Source of the DNA: Paracoccus lutimaris
Lineage (GTDB): Bacteria > Pseudomonadota > Alphaproteobacteria > Rhodobacterales > Rhodobacteraceae
Direction: 5' to 3'
DNA: 64,000 nucleotides
NCBI RefSeq assembly: GCF_003337565.1
Contig: NZ_QPJL01000009.1
Location: forward strand, 92,597 to 156,596
This document shows, piece by piece, positions 28,190 through 37,462 of the stretch. A program made the position numbers and the translations under genes. The number at the start of each line of letters is the position of its first letter. Positions within the stretch are counted from its first letter, which is position 1. The notes beneath the pieces are model-generated. The model saw only the letters and a program-made list of their open reading frames with translations, did no database searches and had not been told where the DNA came from.

Positions 28190-28965
28190 GCCATGCCCCC
28201 TTGTCCCAGCGCCGCCATGCCAAAGACCGGGGTCGAGGGCGCGGCCATGTCGCGGGCCTCGATCGGGGTGGCTTGGTGGGCAAGCCGGCCGGCCTCGATC
28301 GCCAGCGCCATGGCGCGGGCCATCGCCACCGGATCGCCCGCCTTGGCGACGGCGGTGTTCAGAAGCACCCCGTCATAGCCCAGCTCCATCGCCTGCGCGG
28401 CGTGGCTGGGCAGGCCGATCCCGGCATCGACGACCAGCGGGATATCCGGGAAATGCGCCCGGACCGAGCGCAGACCATAGACATTGTTCAGCCCCCGGCC
28501 CGAGCCGATGGGCGCCCCCCAGGGCATCAGCACCCGGCAACCCGCATCGACCAGCCGGCCGCAGACCGACAGGTCCTCGGTGCAATAGGGAAAGACCTGA
28601 AAGCCGTCATCAGAGAGGATCCGCGCCGCCTCGACCAGCGCCACCACATCGGGGCAAAGCGTGTCGTCGTCGCGGATGATTTCCAGCTTGATCCACGGGG
28701 TTTCAAACAGCTCGCGCGCCATTTGCGCGGTGGTCACCGCCTCGCGCACGGAATGGCAGCCGGCGGTATTGGGCAGGACGGGGATGTTCAGGCCCTTGAT
28801 CAGCTTGTGAAAATCCTGTCCTGCACCGCCTTCGCGGCGCAGGGATACGGTGGCGATGCCGGCCTGGGCGGCGTGAAACGCCTGCGCCATGATCGCGGGC
28901 GAGGGGTATTGCGCCGTTCCCAGCATCAGGGCGCTGTCGATCTGCGTGTCGTAATATACCGGCAT
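28186..28965 (-). CDS. thiG: Thiazole synthase ThiG
   Basis: A 259-residue TIM barrel. The Schiff-base lysine lies in the [12 protein letters not shown] segment, followed by [27 protein letters not shown] and [12 protein letters not shown]. ThiG builds the thiazole ring from 1-deoxyxylulose phosphate, dehydroglycine and ThiS thiocarboxylate. It starts one base after the thiS stop. Confidence 0.95.
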   Translation of the reverse strand: MPVYYDTQIDSALMLGTAQYPSPAIMAQAFHAAQAGIATVSLRREGGAGQDFHKLIKGLNIPVLPNTAGCHSVREAVTTAQMARELFETPWIKLEIIRDDDTLCPDVVALVEAARILSDDGFQVFPYCTEDLSVCGRLVDAGCRVLMPWGAPIGSGRGLNNVYGLRSVRAHFPDIPLVVDAGIGLPSHAAQAMELGYDGVLLNTAVAKAGDPVAMARAMALAIEAGRLAHQATPIEARDMAAPSTPVFGMAALGQGGMA

Positions 28966-28966
28966 C

Positions 28967-29164
28967 TCAGCCCCCCTGCATGGGGGCCACGACTTCCAAT
29001 GCGTCGCCCTCGTTCAACGTGGTGGTGGCGCGGGCGGCGGCGGGCAGGAAGCTGCCGTTCAGGGCCGTCGCGACCTTGGCCGTGCCCAGCCCGATCTGGA
29101 TCAGCGCGTCGGAGACGCTGGGCCCGGCCAGATCGCGGGCTTCGCCGTTAAGGGTGATCTTCAT
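28967..29164 (-). CDS. thiS: Sulfur carrier protein ThiS
   Basis: A 65-residue ubiquitin-like protein ending in Gly-Gly (PMQGG), the site adenylated by ThiF and converted to a thiocarboxylate. [11 protein letters not shown] at the N-terminus is typical. It overlaps thiO by about 17 bases and precedes thiG, the enzyme it feeds with sulfur. Confidence 0.94.
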   Translation of the reverse strand: MKITLNGEARDLAGPSVSDALIQIGLGTAKVATALNGSFLPAAARATTTLNEGDALEVVAPMQGG

Positions 29165-30125
29165 CCATGAACTCCGGTTTCTTGCCCGTGGTCAGGTAAT
29201 CAGCGGTCATGCGGGCCAGGGCGGGGGCCAGCAGATAGCCGTGGCGGTAAAGTCCGTTTGCGAAAAGCGTGCTCCCGCGCCGGCGCAGGCGCGGCAGGTT
29301 GTCGGGAAAGGCGGGCCGCGCGTCCGAGCCAAGCTCAAGGATCTCGGCCTCGGCGAAGCCGGGATGCAGGGCATAGGCTGCGTTCAGCATCTCGACCGCG
29401 GAACGGGCGGTGACGCGGTATTTGCCGCCGGTTTCCAGCATCGTGGCGCCGATCATGTATATCCCATCCCCACGACCCACAACATATAGTGGTATGCGGG
29501 GATGCAGCAGCCGCACGGTGCGGGTCAGGTTCACCTCGGGGCAGCGCAGGACCAGCATTTCGCCGCGCACGCCGCGCAGGTCCGGCAACTGGTCGCGGGC
29601 GGCATATCCGCGTGCGTCGATGACCAGACCGCTGGGCGTGCCCTCGGTCTCGATCTGGATGCCCTGTTCGGCCAGCCGGTCGCGCAGGGTCAAAAGCGCG
29701 GCGCGCGGGTTCAGGTGCGCCTCGGTCGCGTAAAACAGCCCGCGCGAGAAGCGGCCTTCAAGCTCGGGTTCCAGTTCGGCGATGCCTGCGGCGTCAAGCG
29801 CGCTGTGGCTTTCGGTCAGCCGGGCAAAGCGGTCCAGTTCCGCCCGGTCGCGCGAGGGGGCAAGGACCAGCGTGCCGCGCCGGATGACCTCGGTCCCTTG
29901 GGCCTGCCACCAGTCGGCGGCGTCACGGCCAAGGCGCAGGACCACGGGTTCGGCGCTTTCACCCTCGCAATAGGGGGCCAGCATGCCGCCAGCGCGCCAG
30001 CTGCAGGCATGCGATCCGGGCTTGCCCGCCGGGTCGATGATCCGGGGCCGGATCCCGCGCGAGGTCAGTTCGGTCGCGATGGCAAGGCCCATCACGCCAG
30101 CACCAAGGATAGTAGTTTCAGTCAT
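29148..30125 (-). CDS. thiO: Glycine oxidase ThiO
   Basis: A 325-residue FAD-dependent amine oxidase with the dinucleotide motif GAGVMGLAIATEL (about 8-20) and the C-terminal NGLYRHGYLLAPA block where FAD and substrate are bound. It oxidises glycine to the imine used by ThiG. An aerobic thiazole pathway via ThiO, rather than ThiH, matches the rest of the operon. It overlaps thiD by one base. Confidence 0.93.
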   Translation of the reverse strand: MTETTILGAGVMGLAIATELTSRGIRPRIIDPAGKPGSHACSWRAGGMLAPYCEGESAEPVVLRLGRDAADWWQAQGTEVIRRGTLVLAPSRDRAELDRFARLTESHSALDAAGIAELEPELEGRFSRGLFYATEAHLNPRAALLTLRDRLAEQGIQIETEGTPSGLVIDARGYAARDQLPDLRGVRGEMLVLRCPEVNLTRTVRLLHPRIPLYVVGRGDGIYMIGATMLETGGKYRVTARSAVEMLNAAYALHPGFAEAEILELGSDARPAFPDNLPRLRRRGSTLFANGLYRHGYLLAPALARMTADYLTTGKKPEFMDEDHP

Positions 30126-30937
30126 TATCTATCCCATATATTGTGGAAATGATGCACGGGACCATGGCCCAGCCCGACCGACAGATCGTCGGCGGCGGCA
30201 ATGGCGCCCTGCAGCCAGTGATGCGCGCAGTTGACCGCCTGCGTCACATGCATGCCCTGCGCCAGCCCCGCCGCGATGGCCGAGGAGAGCGAGCATCCCG
30301 TGCCATGGGTGTTGCGGGTCTGCTGGCGCGGCGCGGTCAGGGTCAGGGGTTCCGGGCCGATCAGCAGGTCGGTGCAGATATCGCCGGCAGCGTGACCGCC
30401 CTTCATCAGCACATGCGTGGCACCAAGCGCCCGCAGCGCCTGACCCTGCTCGGCCATGTCCTCGGGGGTCTGGGCCGGATCGCAGCCCAGCAGGCGCGCG
30501 GCCTCGGGCAGGTTGGGGGTCAGGATGGTGGCCAAGGGCAAAAGCTCGGACCGCATCGCCTCCATGGCGTCATCGGCCAGAAGCGCATCGCCCGATTTCG
30601 CCACCATCACCGGGTCCAGCACCACCGCCAGCGGCCGCAGGGCAACGACCCGGCGGAGATGCCGGGAGACGGTTGTGATCACATCGACGCCGCCGACCAT
30701 GCCGATCTTGACCGCGCGGATGTCCAGATCGTCGAATACCGCGTCGATCTGGGCCGCGACCATGGCCGGGCTGACCAGTTCGACGGCGGTGACGGCGCGG
30801 GTATTCTGGGCGGTGACCGCTGTGATCACAGAGGCGCCATAGACCCCCAGCGCCGAAAAGCTTTTCAGATCGGCCTGAATGCCGGCCCCACCGCCGCTGT
30901 CGGAGCCGGCGATGGTCAGGGCGATAGGGTGGGACAT
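30125..30937 (-). CDS. thiD: Hydroxymethylpyrimidine/phosphomethylpyrimidine kinase ThiD
   Basis: A 270-residue ribokinase-fold enzyme: TIAGSDSGGGAGIQADLK near the start, VITAVTAQNT, VLDPVMVAKSGD and NTHGTGCSLSSAIAAGLAQG for the phosphate-binding anion hole. It phosphorylates HMP twice to HMP-PP. It is the first gene after the TPP riboswitch, with GAAAGG as ribosome-binding site. With ThiXYZ and TenA it suggests the pyrimidine half is obtained by salvage; thiC is not in the window. Confidence 0.94.
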   Translation of the reverse strand: MSHPIALTIAGSDSGGGAGIQADLKSFSALGVYGASVITAVTAQNTRAVTAVELVSPAMVAAQIDAVFDDLDIRAVKIGMVGGVDVITTVSRHLRRVVALRPLAVVLDPVMVAKSGDALLADDAMEAMRSELLPLATILTPNLPEAARLLGCDPAQTPEDMAEQGQALRALGATHVLMKGGHAAGDICTDLLIGPEPLTLTAPRQQTRNTHGTGCSLSSAIAAGLAQGMHVTQAVNCAHHWLQGAIAAADDLSVGLGHGPVHHFHNIWDR

Positions 30938-31021
30938 GGCCGGCCTTTCGTTGCGGGCGGGCCAGTCGGCTTTGGGGGGATGGGTGGCGGCCTGAGGGGG
31001 GCGTCCCGGGGCCGTGACACT

Positions 31022-31109
31022 CTACCCTTCCCTACGCCGGTATGACCCGGATCAGGTTCTATGGGTCGGTGCCTGGCACCTCTCAGCCCCGTACGAGGCC
31101 CCCCAAGTG
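31022..31109 (-). promoter_or_regulatory. TPP riboswitch (THI element)
   Basis: Read on the minus strand it shows the conserved thi box pieces: GGGGCTGAGAGG, then AACCTGATCCGGGT, AATACC-like CATACCGGCG and the terminal GGGAAGG. These form the pyrimidine- and pyrophosphate-sensing arms of the TPP aptamer. It lies 85 bases upstream of thiD. No clear terminator hairpin with T tract follows, so control may be at translation initiation or through a structure not obvious by eye. Confidence 0.95.
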
Positions 31110-31159
31110 TATGAGTTCTTATGCGTCAACTATGCCGGAAGGCCGGCATATGCAAGCGA

Positions 31160-32155
31160 TTACAGATAGTAGCTGCGGAACCAGTCCACATATTCCGCGA
31201 CGCCCTCGGGGACGCGGGTCTGCGGCGCATAGCCGGTCAAAGCGCGCAAAAGCGTGGTGTCGGCCCAGGTTGCGGGCACGTCGCCGGGCTGCATGGGCAG
31301 CATCTGCTTGATCGCCGGTTTGCCGGTCGCGGTCTCGATCGCGGCGATGAAGTCCAGCAGCTCGACCGGGGCGCCATTGCCGATATTGACGACGCGAAAG
31401 GGCGCGACGGGGGACAGGCTGTCCTCGGCAGCCACAGGCGCATCGCCCGGCACCGCGTCCATCAGCAACCGGATCGCGCGCACGAGGTCGGTCACATAGG
31501 TGAAGTCGCGGCGCATGTCGCCATGGTTGAAGACCTTGATCGGCTGGCCGGCCATGATCGCGCTGGTGAACAGCCACGGCGCCATGTCGGGCCGCCCCCA
31601 TGGGCCATAGACGGTAAAGAACCTAAACATCGTCACCGGCAGGCCGAACAGATGCGCATAGCTATGCGCCATCGCCTCGGTCGATTTTTTGGTCGCGGCG
31701 TAAAAGGACATCTGGGCATCGGCCTTGTCCGTCTCGCGATAGGGCATTTCGGTATTGGCGCCGTAGGCCGAGCTGGTCGAGGCCAGCAGCATGTGCCGGG
31801 GCGGATGGGCGCGGGCGGCCTCAAGCAGCTCGAACGTGCCGATCAGGTTCGATTCCAGATAGGCGCGGGGGTTGTCGATGGAATAGCGCACGCCCGCCTG
31901 CGCAGCCAGATGCACGACGATATCGGGCTTGTGCTGCTCGAAGATCCCGGCCAGCACGCCCGGTTCCTCGACCCGCGCGCGGATCGGGGTGAAGTTCGGA
32001 TGCGGGCGCAGGCGGGCTTCGCGCGCCTCTTTCAGGGCCGGGTCGTAATAGGCGTCATGGGCGTCCAGACCGATGACCTTGGCGCCCTCGGCCAGCAAAA
32101 GCTTGCACAGGTGATAGCCGATGAAGCCCGCCGATCCGGTGACAAGGACTCGCAT
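31160..32155 (-). CDS. UDP-glucuronate 4-epimerase-like SDR enzyme
   Basis: A 331-residue extended SDR: NAD-binding GSAGFIG (about 7-13), the HLAAQAGVRYSI segment and catalytic Y-x3-K in FYAATKKSTE. FRFFTVYGPWGRPDMA is characteristic of UDP-glucuronate 4-epimerases (CapI/LspL type). The product would be UDP-galacturonate for capsule, exopolysaccharide or LPS. The start shares a base with the stop of the UDP-glucose dehydrogenase gene, which makes its substrate. Confidence 0.9.
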   Translation of the reverse strand: MRVLVTGSAGFIGYHLCKLLLAEGAKVIGLDAHDAYYDPALKEAREARLRPHPNFTPIRARVEEPGVLAGIFEQHKPDIVVHLAAQAGVRYSIDNPRAYLESNLIGTFELLEAARAHPPRHMLLASTSSAYGANTEMPYRETDKADAQMSFYAATKKSTEAMAHSYAHLFGLPVTMFRFFTVYGPWGRPDMAPWLFTSAIMAGQPIKVFNHGDMRRDFTYVTDLVRAIRLLMDAVPGDAPVAAEDSLSPVAPFRVVNIGNGAPVELLDFIAAIETATGKPAIKQMLPMQPGDVPATWADTTLLRALTGYAPQTRVPEGVAEYVDWFRSYYL

Positions 32156-33321
32156 CAGTCCACCCCGAACAGGTCGCGGGTGAACAGCTTGTCGGCCACG
32201 TCATCCAGTTCCGGCGTGCGGCGGTTGGTGATGATCAGGTCGGCCTGCTGCTTGAACTCGTTCAGGTCGCGGATGACCGGGCTGTGAAAGAAATGATCCT
32301 CGGTCAGCACGGGTTCATAGACGATGCAGGGGATGCCCTTGGCCTTGATCCGCTTCATGATGCCCTGGATCGAGCTGTCGCGGAAATTGTCCGAGCCCGC
32401 CTTCATCACCAGTCGATAGACGCCGACCAGTCTGGGCTGGCGGGCGATGATCTGGTCGGCGATGAAATCCTTGCGGGTGCGGTTCGATTCCACCACCGCC
32501 GCGATCAGCTGCTGGGGCACCTCGTTATAGTTGGCCAGCAACTGCTTGGTGTCCTTGGGCAGGCAATAGCCGCCATAGCCAAAGCTGGGATTGTTGTAAT
32601 GCTCGCCGATCCGGGGGTCGAGGCCGACGCCGTCGATGATCTCGCGCGTGTTCAGCCCGCGCGCCACGGAATAGCTGTCCAGCTCGTTGAAATAGGCGAC
32701 GCGCATGGCAAGGTAGGTGTTGGAAAACAGCTTGATCGCCTCGGCCTCGACCGGGCCGGTGAACAGGATGGGCATGTCCTTGCGGATCGCGCCCTCGGTC
32801 AGCAGTTCGGCCAGACGTTTTGCCGCCGGGCCATGGTCGCCGACCACGATCCGCGAGGGGTAGAGGTTGTCGTAAAGTGCGCGCCCCTCGCGCAGGAATT
32901 CGGGCGAGAACAGGATGCCGTCATAGCCGGTCTCGGCGCGCATGCGTTCGACAAAGCCCACCGGCACGGTCGATTTCACCACGATGGTGGCGTCGGGCGC
33001 GTATTGCCGGGCCTGCCGGATCACTGTCTCGACGCTGGAAGTGTCAAAGCGGTTCGAGCGCGCGTCGTAATTCGTCGGCGTGGCGACGATGACGAATTCG
33101 GCGCCGGTCAGGGCCTCAGCCGCGTCCTGGGTGGCGCGCAGGTTCAGGCTTTGCTCGGCCAGCCATTTCGAGATTTCGGCATCCTCGATGGGCGAGCGGC
33201 GGGCATTCACCTGCGCGACGCGCGTGGCGTTCACATCCAGCGCCACGACCTCATTGTGCTGCGCCAGCAGCACCGCGATGGACATGCCGACATAACCCAG
33301 CCCTGCAACAGCAATCGTCAT
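32155..33321 (-). CDS. ugd: UDP-glucose 6-dehydrogenase
   Basis: A 388-residue nucleotide-sugar dehydrogenase with the Rossmann motif [18 protein letters not shown], the [12 protein letters not shown] block and catalytic Cys in [14 protein letters not shown]. It oxidises UDP-glucose to UDP-glucuronate in two NAD+ steps. The length matches the short Ugd class of Gram-negative bacteria. Coupled with the epimerase, it would supply uronic acids for surface polysaccharide. Confidence 0.94.
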   Translation of the reverse strand: MTIAVAGLGYVGMSIAVLLAQHNEVVALDVNATRVAQVNARRSPIEDAEISKWLAEQSLNLRATQDAAEALTGAEFVIVATPTNYDARSNRFDTSSVETVIRQARQYAPDATIVVKSTVPVGFVERMRAETGYDGILFSPEFLREGRALYDNLYPSRIVVGDHGPAAKRLAELLTEGAIRKDMPILFTGPVEAEAIKLFSNTYLAMRVAYFNELDSYSVARGLNTREIIDGVGLDPRIGEHYNNPSFGYGGYCLPKDTKQLLANYNEVPQQLIAAVVESNRTRKDFIADQIIARQPRLVGVYRLVMKAGSDNFRDSSIQGIMKRIKAKGIPCIVYEPVLTEDHFFHSPVIRDLNEFKQQADLIITNRRTPELDDVADKLFTRDLFGVD

Positions 33322-33393
33322 GTGATACCTGCCAATTCTTTACGGTTCCGCCCGGCTTAGCATGGCTTTTGCGGCGGCAGAAGCGTCGAGGCG

Positions 33394-34182
33394 CTATTTC
33401 CAGCCGCTGGGCGCCTGCGGGATCGCCGCGTCCCGCACCTGCCTGAGCAGCGCGATCAGCCCCGCGACCTGATGCGTGGCGGTCATGCGGCCCTTTTCGG
33501 CAGAGGCCAGATGCGCCTCGCCCACGGTGCCGGCGGGGTTCAGGTCCGAGGATATCCAGCCATAGCTGACCGGCCCGGTAGGCGCGATCGCCGCCCCCTC
33601 GGCCGAAGATCGGAAATCGCGCGCGGCGCTCATGTCCACGCAACCCGGCTGAAACTCCAGCATCAGCGAGGTTTCGACATCGCCGCCATGGATGCCGAAA
33701 TCGCGTTCCTGCGCGGAATAGATGCCGTCGGGCAGGCCAAAGCCCATCCATTGGCATTTGACCGCCAACATTCCCGCCTGCACCCGAAGCTCGCGGGTCA
33801 GGATCGAGACCAGATCCAGATTGCCGCCATGGCTGTTGACGATGACGATCTTGCGGATCCCGGCGCGGGCGACCGACAGCCCGATCTGGGTCCATGCCGC
33901 CAGCGCGGTCGGCGCATCCAGCGTCAGCGTGCCGGCGGCCCAGAGATGTTCGGTCGATTTGCCCACCGCCTGCACCGGCAGGATGCGGATATCCAGATCC
34001 TCGGGGCAGTCGCGGCGCAGGGTGGCCAGCATGCCTTCGGCGATCATGGTGTCGGTGCCGACGGGCAGGTGTGGCCCGTGCTGTTCGATCGCTGCCGTGG
34101 GCAGGATGGCGATGATCCGCGCCGGATCGATCCCGGCATATTCCGGGGCGCGGTACTGGGCCCAGTCCAGGCGGCGTGTCAT
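33394..34182 (-). CDS. Creatininase family amidohydrolase
   Basis: A 262-residue protein from ATG 34182, which has AAAGGA seven bases upstream. Metal ligands are in AAIEQHGPHLPVGTD, NSHGGNLD and HGGDVETSLML, the usual creatininase di-metal pattern. The family hydrolyses cyclic amides (creatinine, lactams) or formamides. It is the last gene of the minus-strand operon that starts with an NMT1/THI5 ABC transporter, so it probably acts on a breakdown product of the imported compound. Which amide is unknown. Confidence 0.82.
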   Translation of the reverse strand: MTRRLDWAQYRAPEYAGIDPARIIAILPTAAIEQHGPHLPVGTDTMIAEGMLATLRRDCPEDLDIRILPVQAVGKSTEHLWAAGTLTLDAPTALAAWTQIGLSVARAGIRKIVIVNSHGGNLDLVSILTRELRVQAGMLAVKCQWMGFGLPDGIYSAQERDFGIHGGDVETSLMLEFQPGCVDMSAARDFRSSAEGAAIAPTGPVSYGWISSDLNPAGTVGEAHLASAEKGRMTATHQVAGLIALLRQVRDAAIPQAPSGWK

Positions 34183-34192
34183 GGGTGTCCTT

Positions 34193-34795
34193 TCACAGCG
34201 GCGCCAGCAGCCGGTCCATCTTGCGGTCGACATGGTCCAGATGCTGCGCCCGGCTTTTGGGGGTCGAGCTGTCCATCAGGTAATGCGCGGCAAAGACGCT
34301 GCGCCGGTTCGGCGAACACAGATAACCCACCCCGCGCAGCAAGGTGCGCTTGCCCGGCGCCCCGACCAGCGAGGTCAGCAAGAAGCTGGCGCCGCAGGTG
34401 GTAAAGACGCCCAGCCGGGTGATGTGCTGCAAGCCGGGGCGGATGTTCGTGCTTTGCGCATCGGGCATCAGAAAGGCCACCTCGGGCACCATCACCCGGT
34501 CCAGCCAGCCTTTCAGCATGGCGGGCGGGCCATACCACCAGGTCGGATAGACAAAGATCAGCGTATTGCACCAGCGCAGCGTCTCGACATCCCACGTGAC
34601 CGGCAGGGTGTTGCGGGCCGGGTCCAGATAATCGTGCCATTCCTGCTGGCTCAGCACGGGCTGGAAATTCTCGGCGTAAAGGTTGCGCAGGCGCAGCTCG
34701 GCACCCGCCTCGCGCAGCTTGGCGCAGACAAGGCTGCAGATCGCCGCGTTGAAGCTGCCGGGTTCGGGGTGGCAATAGACGACCAGCGCACGCAT
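34193..34795 (-). CDS. NAD(P)H dehydrogenase (quinone)-like flavodoxin-fold protein
   Basis: A 200-residue protein of the Flavodoxin_2 family (MdaB/KefF/NQO1 type): ALVVYCHPEPGSFNAAI N-terminus for FMN/FAD phosphate binding, and IFVYPTWWYGPPAMLKGWLDRV. Members reduce quinones or other acceptors with NAD(P)H. It starts one base into the stop of the FAD oxidase gene, so the two flavoproteins may act on the same pathway. Confidence 0.82.
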   Translation of the reverse strand: MRALVVYCHPEPGSFNAAICSLVCAKLREAGAELRLRNLYAENFQPVLSQQEWHDYLDPARNTLPVTWDVETLRWCNTLIFVYPTWWYGPPAMLKGWLDRVMVPEVAFLMPDAQSTNIRPGLQHITRLGVFTTCGASFLLTSLVGAPGKRTLLRGVGYLCSPNRRSVFAAHYLMDSSTPKSRAQHLDHVDRKMDRLLAPL

Positions 34796-36183
34796 CAGTG
34801 TCGCATCCTCGCATAATCATAGGCGCGGGAATAATCCCAGTCCGGCACGTCCCAGGCGATCATCTTGCCGGGATTGAGCAGCCCCTTGGGGTCGGCCTGC
34901 CGCTTGAAGTCCAGTTGCCGGGCATCGACGGTCTGGCGGCCGCCCTCCTCAAGCGTATAGCGATGCGGGTTGAAGACCATGCAGCCCATGTCCTCGTGGA
35001 TGCGGATGATCTCGTCCAGCCGCGCCTCGGTCGAAAAGCGCACGAGGGTCAGGCCGGCCGCGGTCATCACGCCGGTTTCGCGCAGGAATTCCAGATGCTG
35101 GATCAGCTCATCGCCGAAACGGGCACGGATGGCACCCACCTTGTCCAGAAGGTCCGGCCCGGCATAGCGCACCTGCAGATAGGTGATCGAGGGATCCACC
35201 TTCAGCGCCCGCAGGGTGGTGTGGTTCCAGCCATATTCATAGGCCGGGCCGGGGTCGCGCGCCCAGTCATGGGCGTCAGAGCGATAGATCAGCCTTGCCC
35301 CCGGTTCATGGGACAGGAATGACAGGAAACCGTCCATGGAATGGGGCGCGACCATCAGCGCGATGACGCTGTCGGTGTCAGAGACATGGCCCCGGAAGCG
35401 CTGGAAATACCGCGCGGCGACCGGCGCCTCGCAGACCGTGGCCAGTTTCAGCAGGATGCCGTCCTGCAAGGCCAGCGCATGGGTCAGCGCGGCGGCGTGG
35501 GTGAAATCGTCCAGCGTCAGAAAGACATGCACCCAGTCATAGGCGGGCGCCAGCGGCATCTCGATTTCCGTCACCACGCCATTGGTGCCGTAGGCGTGGC
35601 TGACGCGGGCCAGATCCCTGCCGGTGAAGTCAAGGATGCGGGGCCGGGCCTCCATCGTGGCGACGCGGATGCGCAGGATATTGCCGTAATCGCGCAGCAT
35701 CCCCCAGCGGACCGAGCCGACGCCCCCCGACCCCCCGCAGATGAAGCCGCCAATCGTCGCCGTCCCGGCGGTCGAGGGGAACATGCGCAGTTCCTGCCCA
35801 GACTGGTCGCGGGTGATGCGGTCCAGCTCGCGGATGATGGTGCCGGGCTGGGTCACGACGCGGCCGGGACTGATTTCCAGCACCTTGTCCATGTTCTGCA
35901 TATGCAGGACGCAGCCCCCGGCCAGCGGCATGGCCTGCCCGTAATTCCCGGTCCCCGAGCCGCGCACCGTCACCGGCACGTCATGGGCGTGGCAGGCGGC
36001 CAGAACCTCGATCACCTCGTCCTGGGTTTTCGGCATGACCACGAAATCCGCGCTGAGATGGTCCAGCCGATCCTTGAGAACCGGCGAATACCAGAAGAAA
36101 TCGCGGCTTTTCGCCCGCACGGCGGCGGGATTGTCGTCCAGATCAAGATGCATCAAAGCGGCCTTGGCGGCGGCGATATCCAT
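34795..36183 (-). CDS. FAD-binding oxidase (VAO / GlcD-like family)
   Basis: A 462-residue flavoprotein with an FAD_binding_4 domain: VTVRGSGTGNYGQAMPLAGG (about 76-95), PGTIIRELD and the STAGTATIGGFICGGSGGVG loop. The C-terminal substrate domain ends in DPKGLLNPGKMIAWD, a conserved FAD-oxidase C-terminal tail. Relatives oxidise hydroxy acids, aldoses or other alcohols. It lies three bases after the amidohydrolase, so it probably oxidises that enzyme's product or substrate. Confidence 0.85.
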   Translation of the reverse strand: MDIAAAKAALMHLDLDDNPAAVRAKSRDFFWYSPVLKDRLDHLSADFVVMPKTQDEVIEVLAACHAHDVPVTVRGSGTGNYGQAMPLAGGCVLHMQNMDKVLEISPGRVVTQPGTIIRELDRITRDQSGQELRMFPSTAGTATIGGFICGGSGGVGSVRWGMLRDYGNILRIRVATMEARPRILDFTGRDLARVSHAYGTNGVVTEIEMPLAPAYDWVHVFLTLDDFTHAAALTHALALQDGILLKLATVCEAPVAARYFQRFRGHVSDTDSVIALMVAPHSMDGFLSFLSHEPGARLIYRSDAHDWARDPGPAYEYGWNHTTLRALKVDPSITYLQVRYAGPDLLDKVGAIRARFGDELIQHLEFLRETGVMTAAGLTLVRFSTEARLDEIIRIHEDMGCMVFNPHRYTLEEGGRQTVDARQLDFKRQADPKGLLNPGKMIAWDVPDWDYSRAYDYARMRH

Positions 36184-36186
36184 GGG

Positions 36187-37458
36187 TCACCTCATCAGGT
36201 GGTCAAGCTCAGTATAGTCGGGCAGGTCTCGGTCGATCTGGCGCCCGGCGCGCAGCACGATCCGGTCGGATTGCGGGCGGGCGAACAGCTCGGACCAGTT
36301 CCGGGCGCGGCAGATCACCAGATCGGCGGGCGCGCCGGGGGCAAAGCCGGGCGCGGCAAATCCGCAGGCGCGGGCCGGGTTGGTCAGGAACGCGTTGGGC
36401 CAGTTGGCGCGGGAATGGTCCAGATGTGCGATGCGGGTCGCCTCGCGCATCACCTCAAGCATGTCCAGATCGCCGTAGGCATAGAACGGATCGCGGGTAT
36501 TGTCCGAGGCAAAGCTGACATTGATCCCGCGCGCCGCCATTTCATGGACCAAGGTAATACCGCGCCAGCGCGGGGTGCGTCCGGCCTGACGGTCCTGCAG
36601 ATACAGGTTGCACAGCGGCAGGCTGACGACATGGATCCCGGCGCGGGCGACCAGATCCAGCGTATGCAGCCATTCCGCATCCGGCTGCACCGCCAGCGAA
36701 CAGCAATGCCCGACCGTGACCGGCGCGTCAAAGCCGGTCTCCAGCACGGTTTCGGCGATGACGCGCAGGCTGGCGGCCTCGGGGTCGCCTGTCTCATCGA
36801 CATGGAAATCGGCATCGAGGCCCCGTTTTCCGGCATGGGCAAAGAAGGCCCGCAGCCGGTCGCGCAGCCGCGTATCGGGAAATGTCACGCAGCCCAGCAC
36901 GCCCCGGCTTTCGGCGACCAGATCGGCCAGATCGGCGAATTCGCCGCCCCCCTCCGGGTCGATGCGGTCGATCAGCGTCAGGCAGGCGGCCTGCAGCTCG
37001 ATCCGGCCGGCCCATTCGTCGCGCAACCGGGTAAATTCGGGAAAGCTGATCCGGCCCTGCAATGCGATGCTGTCCAGATGCGTGCGGATGGCGCTGGTGC
37101 CATGGGCATAGGCGCAGCGCAGGGCGAAATCCATCCGTGCGCGCACATCCGGGCCGGACCAATTGGCGGCCCGGTCGGCCTCGACCGTCGACAGCGCGCC
37201 GTCGAATGTGCCATCGGGATTGGGCGCGCGGGGCCAGATATGACCCTTGTCCAGATGGGTATGCATGTCGATGAAGGTCGGAAAGACCATCGCCCCGGCC
37301 ATGTCGAGCTGCGGCAGATCGGGCGCGGGTGCGGCGATGCGCCCGCCGCGCAGGCTGATCGAGATGGTTTGCAGATCGCCCGTTTCCCCGATCAGGCAGG
37401 CCGGGGTGGTCAGGTTGGTCAGGGTCAGGTCGCCGCTGGGCAGAACGCGAAAATCCAA
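36187..37458 (-). CDS. Cytosine-deaminase-like amidohydrolase
   Basis: A 423-residue amidohydrolase. The metal-binding HxH is in FIDMHTHLDKGHIWPR (about 60-75), with GHCCSLAV and the ASDNTRDPFYAYGDL motif giving the catalytic Asp, as in cytosine deaminase CodA. HVDETG corresponds to the CodA HxxE segment. It most likely hydrolyses a ring C-N bond of a pyrimidine-like or other N-heterocycle. It is four bases after the ABC permease, linking uptake to hydrolysis. Confidence 0.84.
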   Translation of the reverse strand: MDFRVLPSGDLTLTNLTTPACLIGETGDLQTISISLRGGRIAAPAPDLPQLDMAGAMVFPTFIDMHTHLDKGHIWPRAPNPDGTFDGALSTVEADRAANWSGPDVRARMDFALRCAYAHGTSAIRTHLDSIALQGRISFPEFTRLRDEWAGRIELQAACLTLIDRIDPEGGGEFADLADLVAESRGVLGCVTFPDTRLRDRLRAFFAHAGKRGLDADFHVDETGDPEAASLRVIAETVLETGFDAPVTVGHCCSLAVQPDAEWLHTLDLVARAGIHVVSLPLCNLYLQDRQAGRTPRWRGITLVHEMAARGINVSFASDNTRDPFYAYGDLDMLEVMREATRIAHLDHSRANWPNAFLTNPARACGFAAPGFAPGAPADLVICRARNWSELFARPQSDRIVLRAGRQIDRDLPDYTELDHLMR

Positions 37459-37462
37459 GCCG

